A stretch of 8,567 bases of DNA from Minisyncoccota bacterium (GTDB lineage: Bacteria > Patescibacteria > Paceibacteria > UBA9973): assembly GCA_028696935.1 (NCBI GenBank), contig JAQVGE010000038.1:1-8567 (forward strand). Direction: 5' to 3'. The number at the start of each line of letters is the position of its first letter. Within the stretch, counting starts at the first letter, position 1. The notes beneath the pieces are model-generated. The model was given only the letters and a program-made list of their open reading frames with translations. It was not told the origin of the DNA and made no database searches. Below are positions 6,261 to 8,567 of the stretch, piece after piece. The position numbers and the translations under genes were made by a program.

Positions 6261-7409
6261 ATGGCTAAGGAAGCTTGGCGGATTGTTAATGGGGATGAAA
6301 AATCCAAAACCTTGGTTAAAGCTGTGGATGAAGTAAAGCGGAAAGATAACTCCAATGAAATAGTATCTTATAGGTGCAAGGGAGTTGTAAAGGGAGATGG
6401 ATGTACTGCAATAATGATGATTTATGGAAGAGATTCGGATTCTGTTCGACCCTATTTTCACGAGTTTGGAAAGTTTGGGAAACATATTACAGATTGCCCG
6501 GAATATGTTAAAGGAGGGTCTAATCGTCTTCTGGGGGATCTATCGAGAAACCCAAAGAAGATTAATCTCGGTAAGTTTTTAGCAAGGCTGACAAGAAAAG
6601 AAAGCCTGGAAAAATCACAGACGAATCGCGATGTCGAACAATTGGCGGGAAAAGAAAAAAAACAGAAGCAGAGCGGCCTATATAATTCCAACGAACCAAA
6701 AGTTGTAATGAAAAGTGTTAAAAATTTAAATGACTTATATATCGTTCTTTCTGCAGCTGCCCCAAATGAAATTATGGGTGATGGTAGAGCATGTGGAGAG
6801 GGAATAATTAATAAGCGCACAATCGGCAGTTATAAAGGGTATAAGGGAAAAGGATGCAGGGAGATTAAAGGTGCCGTATTAGTTATCGCAAGAAAAGTTC
6901 CACACACAGAGTTGGGAAATATAGGCCTTAATGATATAGAGAAGTATCAATGGGTACTCAAAGATCCTTATCGCGTAATGAATCAAGAAAACATATCTGA
7001 TAAGTACATAAATAGAATTTATTATGTTCTCGTTTTTAAGGATAAAAAGCTGTTTTTTGAGACAAGAACGAGATTATTAAAAATACTTTCTAATAGGCTT
7101 TGCTTAGTATTTTGCGATTGGAAGTTCTCAAAGTATAATTCAGATCATACAGCAATATATGTAGGAGAAATTGAATCAAGTAGTCAACTGGCATTTTTGG
7201 ATACTGAGAACCAGTCGCAAGAAGTTTCTAGGATAACAATTAGCAATGGAGCCAGTCAAAATAGAAATATCATAGAAGAAAATACAGTTCGAGGTAACCT
7301 TCTCCGTAGGCGGTTTAAAAAACGCCGCAACACATATTATGGAAAAAGTGAGCTTAATAAATTGGTATTAGATAAATTTCCATTATTGTATGCTAAAAAC
7401 AAAAGGTAA
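6261..7409 (+). CDS. unrecognised 382-aa protein with Cys/His cluster
   Basis: The start is ATG 6261, chosen because GGAGG (6251-6255) sits five bases upstream; a TTG at 6213 in the same frame has none. I do not recognise the whole protein. Residues 39-79 hold a possible zinc site: C39-x8-C48, then H67-x7-H75-x3-C79 in the context FHEFGKFGKHITDC, resembling the N-terminal Cys/His region of CoiA-like competence proteins. Residues ~85-155 are basic, polar and probably flexible. Residues ~160-310 look like a folded alpha/beta domain with several hydrophobic strands (DLYIVLSAA, GAVLVIARK, RIYYVLVFKD, CLVFCDWKF). The C-terminus has a strongly basic patch (347-356, LLRRRFKKRR). There is no signal peptide or membrane segment. 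A nucleic-acid-binding role is plausible but inferred. The gene stands alone, converging on the RHH gene, and could be cargo of either element. Confidence 0.75.
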   Translation: MAKEAWRIVNGDEKSKTLVKAVDEVKRKDNSNEIVSYRCKGVVKGDGCTAIMMIYGRDSDSVRPYFHEFGKFGKHITDCPEYVKGGSNRLLGDLSRNPKKINLGKFLARLTRKESLEKSQTNRDVEQLAGKEKKQKQSGLYNSNEPKVVMKSVKNLNDLYIVLSAAAPNEIMGDGRACGEGIINKRTIGSYKGYKGKGCREIKGAVLVIARKVPHTELGNIGLNDIEKYQWVLKDPYRVMNQENISDKYINRIYYVLVFKDKKLFFETRTRLLKILSNRLCLVFCDWKFSKYNSDHTAIYVGEIESSSQLAFLDTENQSQEVSRITISNGASQNRNIIEENTVRGNLLRRRFKKRRNTYYGKSELNKLVLDKFPLLYAKNKR

Positions 7410-7471
7410 CATCTAAACATTGAGAGACTTAGGATAATATTAAAATAATAGTTCAATAAATATGAACGGTT

Positions 7472-7660
7472 CTATTTGATAGAGTCTCTATGTATGGTCT
7501 CGTCTATAGCTCGTATAATAAAGGCAGTCATAGATTCCCCCCTAGAACTTGCGTGAGCAGAAATCTTTTCTTTTTCGCCTTTGGGAACTCGAAAACGTAT
7601 TAAATCAAACTTCTCGAAATATTTTCTGTTGGCTTTAAGTTGGGCTTCAGTTTTTGGCAT
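7472..7660 (-). CDS. ribbon-helix-helix (Arc/MetJ-type) DNA-binding protein
   Basis: A 62-aa protein on the minus strand. ATG at 7660-7658 is preceded by a perfect AGGAGGT (7674-7668) with 7-base spacing. A TTG two codons upstream lies too close to that site to be the start. The N-terminal MPKTEAQLKANRKYFEKFD is typical of small RHH proteins carried on Clostridia integrative elements. LIRFRVPKGEKE forms the DNA-contacting beta strand, KISAHASSRGES helix A and the turn, and MTAFIIRAIDETI helix B. Such proteins bind DNA as dimers and usually repress. It is divergent from the promoter that drives xis and int, with a perfect 7-bp-arm dyad in that promoter's spacer 46 bases from its start codon, so it is the obvious candidate repressor of excision and of itself. 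That role is inferred from position. Confidence 0.85.
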   Translation of the reverse strand: MPKTEAQLKANRKYFEKFDLIRFRVPKGEKEKISAHASSRGESMTAFIIRAIDETIHRDSIK

Positions 7661-7703
7661 GAACAAAACCTCCTAAATATTATTTTAAAAGCGAAAAAAA
7701 CAC

Positions 7704-7732
7704 TTGATATCTGGGCACAGATATGTTATAAT
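7704..7732 (+). promoter_or_regulatory. extended -10 promoter for the leader-xis-int transcript
   Basis: TTGATA (7704-7709) and TATAAT (7727-7732) are separated by 17 bp, with the extended -10 element TGT at 7724-7726. It is the most consensus-like promoter in the window. The predicted start is near 7739, leaving a ~260-base untranslated leader before the excisionase-like gene. Confidence 0.8.
7707..7724. promoter_or_regulatory. operator-like dyad in the xis-int promoter spacer
   Basis: ATATCTG (7707-7713), a GGCA centre and the exact reverse complement CAGATAT (7718-7724) fill the gap between the -35 and -10. A protein bound here would block RNA polymerase. The adjacent divergent RHH gene is the likeliest source of that protein. 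Confidence 0.6.
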
Positions 7733-7749
7733 GCATTCATAAAGTAAAT

Positions 7750-7835
7750 ATACGGCAGTGCAAGAGAGTTGCGAGCTCTCTTGCACCTATGCAGGTGACA
7801 GCGCACCTACACAACGGAGTATTTCCGCACCGTAA
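7750..7835 (+). ncRNA. structured leader RNA (predicted multi-branch fold)
   Basis: In the 5' leader a short closing stem TACGG (7751-7755) / CCGTA (7830-7834) encloses three hairpins. The first is GTGCAAGAGAG (7758-7768) with CTCTCTTGCAC (7776-7786), 11 perfect pairs and a 7-base loop. The second is AGGTG (7793-7797) with CACCT (7804-7808). The third is CGGA (7815-7818) with TCCG (7824-7827). The order gives a compact four-way junction, and the local G+C is higher than in flanking DNA. I do not recognise a known riboswitch or T-box signature. The first hairpin is certain as a sequence feature; the combined fold is inference and rests on short stems. Confidence 0.5.
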
Positions 7836-7931
7836 AGACATTATATCTTTCAGGAAGAATTTTATCAACCTGATATGGAGGATGTAGCGTTTAGACAGGA
7901 GAGTTATATTACTTCGTTCATGTTTGAGAAT

Positions 7932-7976
7932 AAACACCGTGTAGTGGCTGGCGCCGTACACGGTGTTTTGTTGATT
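7932..7976 (+). terminator. terminator-like hairpin ahead of xis (possible attenuator)
   Basis: A perfect 12-bp stem pairs AAACACCGTGTA (7932-7943) with TACACGGTGTTT (7957-7968) around a 13-base loop, followed by a broken U-tract (TGTTGATTT). It lies inside the leader, 31 bases before the xis ATG, so it would stop most transcripts before xis and int unless relieved. CACCGT at 7828-7833, partly in the closing stem of the upstream fold, can pair with ACGGTG (7960-7965) in the 3' arm, suggesting a possible switch. Confidence 0.6.
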
Positions 7977-7999
7977 TAAGAGATTGGGGGTTATGTAAA

Positions 8000-8185
8000 A
8001 TGGACAGCAAGAGATTTCTCAATGTTAACGATGTAGCAACTATCATGGATATCTCAGTACCTACGGCATACAAGATTATTAAGAGGCTAAATGATGATCT
8101 TTTAGCACAGGGGTACATAACGATTGCAGGTAGAATAAGCCGAGCATATTTTGAGGCTAAAGTATATGGGATGGAAATAGCATAG
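8000..8185 (+). CDS. excisionase-like small HTH protein
   Basis: A 61-aa protein. A winged-HTH core runs from LNVNDVATIMDISVPTAYKI (about residues 7-26), which reads as helix-turn-helix, to GYITIAGRISRAYF, which fits a beta wing and final helix. Small proteins of this type encoded just upstream of a tyrosine integrase commonly act as recombination directionality factors (Xis), bending DNA at attachment sites to favour excision. The start ATG 8000 has GGGGG at 7986-7990 nine bases upstream, a modest site. An ATG at 7993 is followed at once by a stop codon. The gene is read from the promoter at 7704-7732 through the structured leader. The integrase follows after 13 bases, its ribosome binding site overlapping this stop codon, so the two are a coupled operon. 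Whether it is a true excisionase or only a regulator cannot be told from sequence. Confidence 0.8.
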   Translation: MDSKRFLNVNDVATIMDISVPTAYKIIKRLNDDLLAQGYITIAGRISRAYFEAKVYGMEIA

Positions 8186-8198
8186 GAGGTGAGTTTAG

Positions 8199-8567
8199 AT
8201 GTCAGTTTATAAAGATGAAAAAACAGGGAAATGGTTTTCACAATTTCGCTACAAAACCTGGCAAGGAGAAATTAAGAGAAGTACTAAACGTGGATTCGCT
8301 ACAAAAAGAGAAGCGGTCCAGTGGGAGCGCGAATTCATTTTGAAACAGAAAAATTCAATATGTATGACGTTTAGGCAGTTTGTAAAAAGATACGAGGAAG
8401 ATATGATGCCTCGGCTAAAAGAAAGCACTTGTTATAATAAGCGACGAATTTTTGAATGTAAACTCATTCCTTATTTCGGCGAAAAGAGACTTGATGAAAT
8501 AACAACTACAGACATTATTCAATGGCAGAACGAGATGTTTAAATATCGTGATAAAAAGACTGGGATG
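8199..8567 (+). CDS. int: phage/Tn916-type tyrosine integrase, N-terminal part (runs off the window)
   Basis: ATG 8199 is preceded six bases upstream by a perfect AGGAGGTGA (8184-8192), overlapping the xis stop. The 123 visible residues hold an arm-type (AP2-like) DNA-binding domain at about 1-50 (VYKDEKTGKWFSQFRYKTW, then KRGFATKREAVQWEREF) and the start of a SAM-like core-binding domain from about 56 (MTFRQFVKRYEEDM, then RRIFECKLIPYFGEKRLDEI). The catalytic domain, with R, H, R and Y residues, lies beyond the window. The layout matches integrases of prophages and Tn916-like conjugative elements, usually 370-410 aa. It would insert and excise the element at an attachment site probably just past its 3' end. 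This enzyme is unrelated in architecture to the two recombinases at 305-4896. Confidence 0.92.
   Translation, partial: MSVYKDEKTGKWFSQFRYKTWQGEIKRSTKRGFATKREAVQWEREFILKQKNSICMTFRQFVKRYEEDMMPRLKESTCYNKRRIFECKLIPYFGEKRLDEITTTDIIQWQNEMFKYRDKKTGM

Noticed and set aside
7422..7489. Inverted repeat AGAGACT / AGTCTCT between the convergent 382-aa and RHH genes
   Set aside because: The arms are only 7 bp with a 54-base gap and no T-tract. This is too weak to call a terminator or an element end.
7875..7979. 34-codon leader peptide (starting MEDVAFRQES) overlapping the terminator-like hairpin before xis
   Set aside because: The nearest purine-rich site (AGGAAG, about 7852) is too far from the ATG. 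The frame through the hairpin is probably incidental, though a translated leader is not excluded.
1..8567. CRISPR arrays, tRNA, rRNA, or insertion sequences with DDE transposases
   Set aside because: I found no regularly spaced repeats, no tRNA cloverleaf with TTCGA-type arms, and no DDE transposase frame. The junction at 7750-7835 lacks tRNA landmarks.

Overview
The window looks like accessory DNA from a low-GC Bacillota genome, probably Clostridia or a related Bacilli lineage. The evidence is AT-rich coding sequence, strong AGGAGG-type ribosome binding sites, sigma-A promoters with 17-bp spacers, and small regulators of the ribbon-helix-helix and HTH kind that are common on Clostridia integrative elements. 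Most of the content is site-specific recombination machinery.

Layout. (1) Positions 1-~230 are richer in G+C (32 of the first 60 bases, against 17 of 60 at 241-300). They carry what looks like the 3' part of a minus-strand gene, so a composition break, possibly an element boundary, lies near 210-240. (2) Positions 235-4896 hold a promoter enclosed by a 9-bp inverted repeat, then two genes coupled by an ATGA overlap. The first is a very large (1046 aa) tyrosine-recombinase-like protein with a degenerate active site and about 670 unexplained N-terminal residues. The second is a 484-aa tyrosine recombinase with an essentially complete active site. (3) Positions 5022-5557 hold a monocistronic Xre-type HTH regulator with its own promoter and a strong bidirectional terminator. 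(4) Positions 5558-6260 are mostly non-coding, with one credible 49-aa ORF and a weak terminator-like hairpin. (5) Positions 6261-7409 encode an unrecognised 382-aa protein with a CoiA-like Cys/His cluster. (6) Positions 7472-8567 are a classic integrative-element control end: a divergent ribbon-helix-helix regulator, a near-consensus promoter with a perfect dyad in its spacer, a structured leader ending in a terminator-like hairpin, an excisionase-like HTH protein, and the first 123 residues of a phage/Tn916-type integrase that runs off the window.

Interpretation. Two unrelated tyrosine-recombination systems sit within 5 kb. The right-hand module (RHH, leader, xis, int) resembles the regulated excision end of an ICE or genomic island. 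The left-hand pair may be an independent mobile unit in which a catalytically competent recombinase works with a giant, probably non-catalytic paralogue, broadly reminiscent of Tn554-like or recombinase-in-trio elements but with different architecture. The degenerate partner, its large N-terminal region and the possible transcriptional switch ahead of xis-int are the most interesting points. All family assignments come from motif reading; no database search was run.
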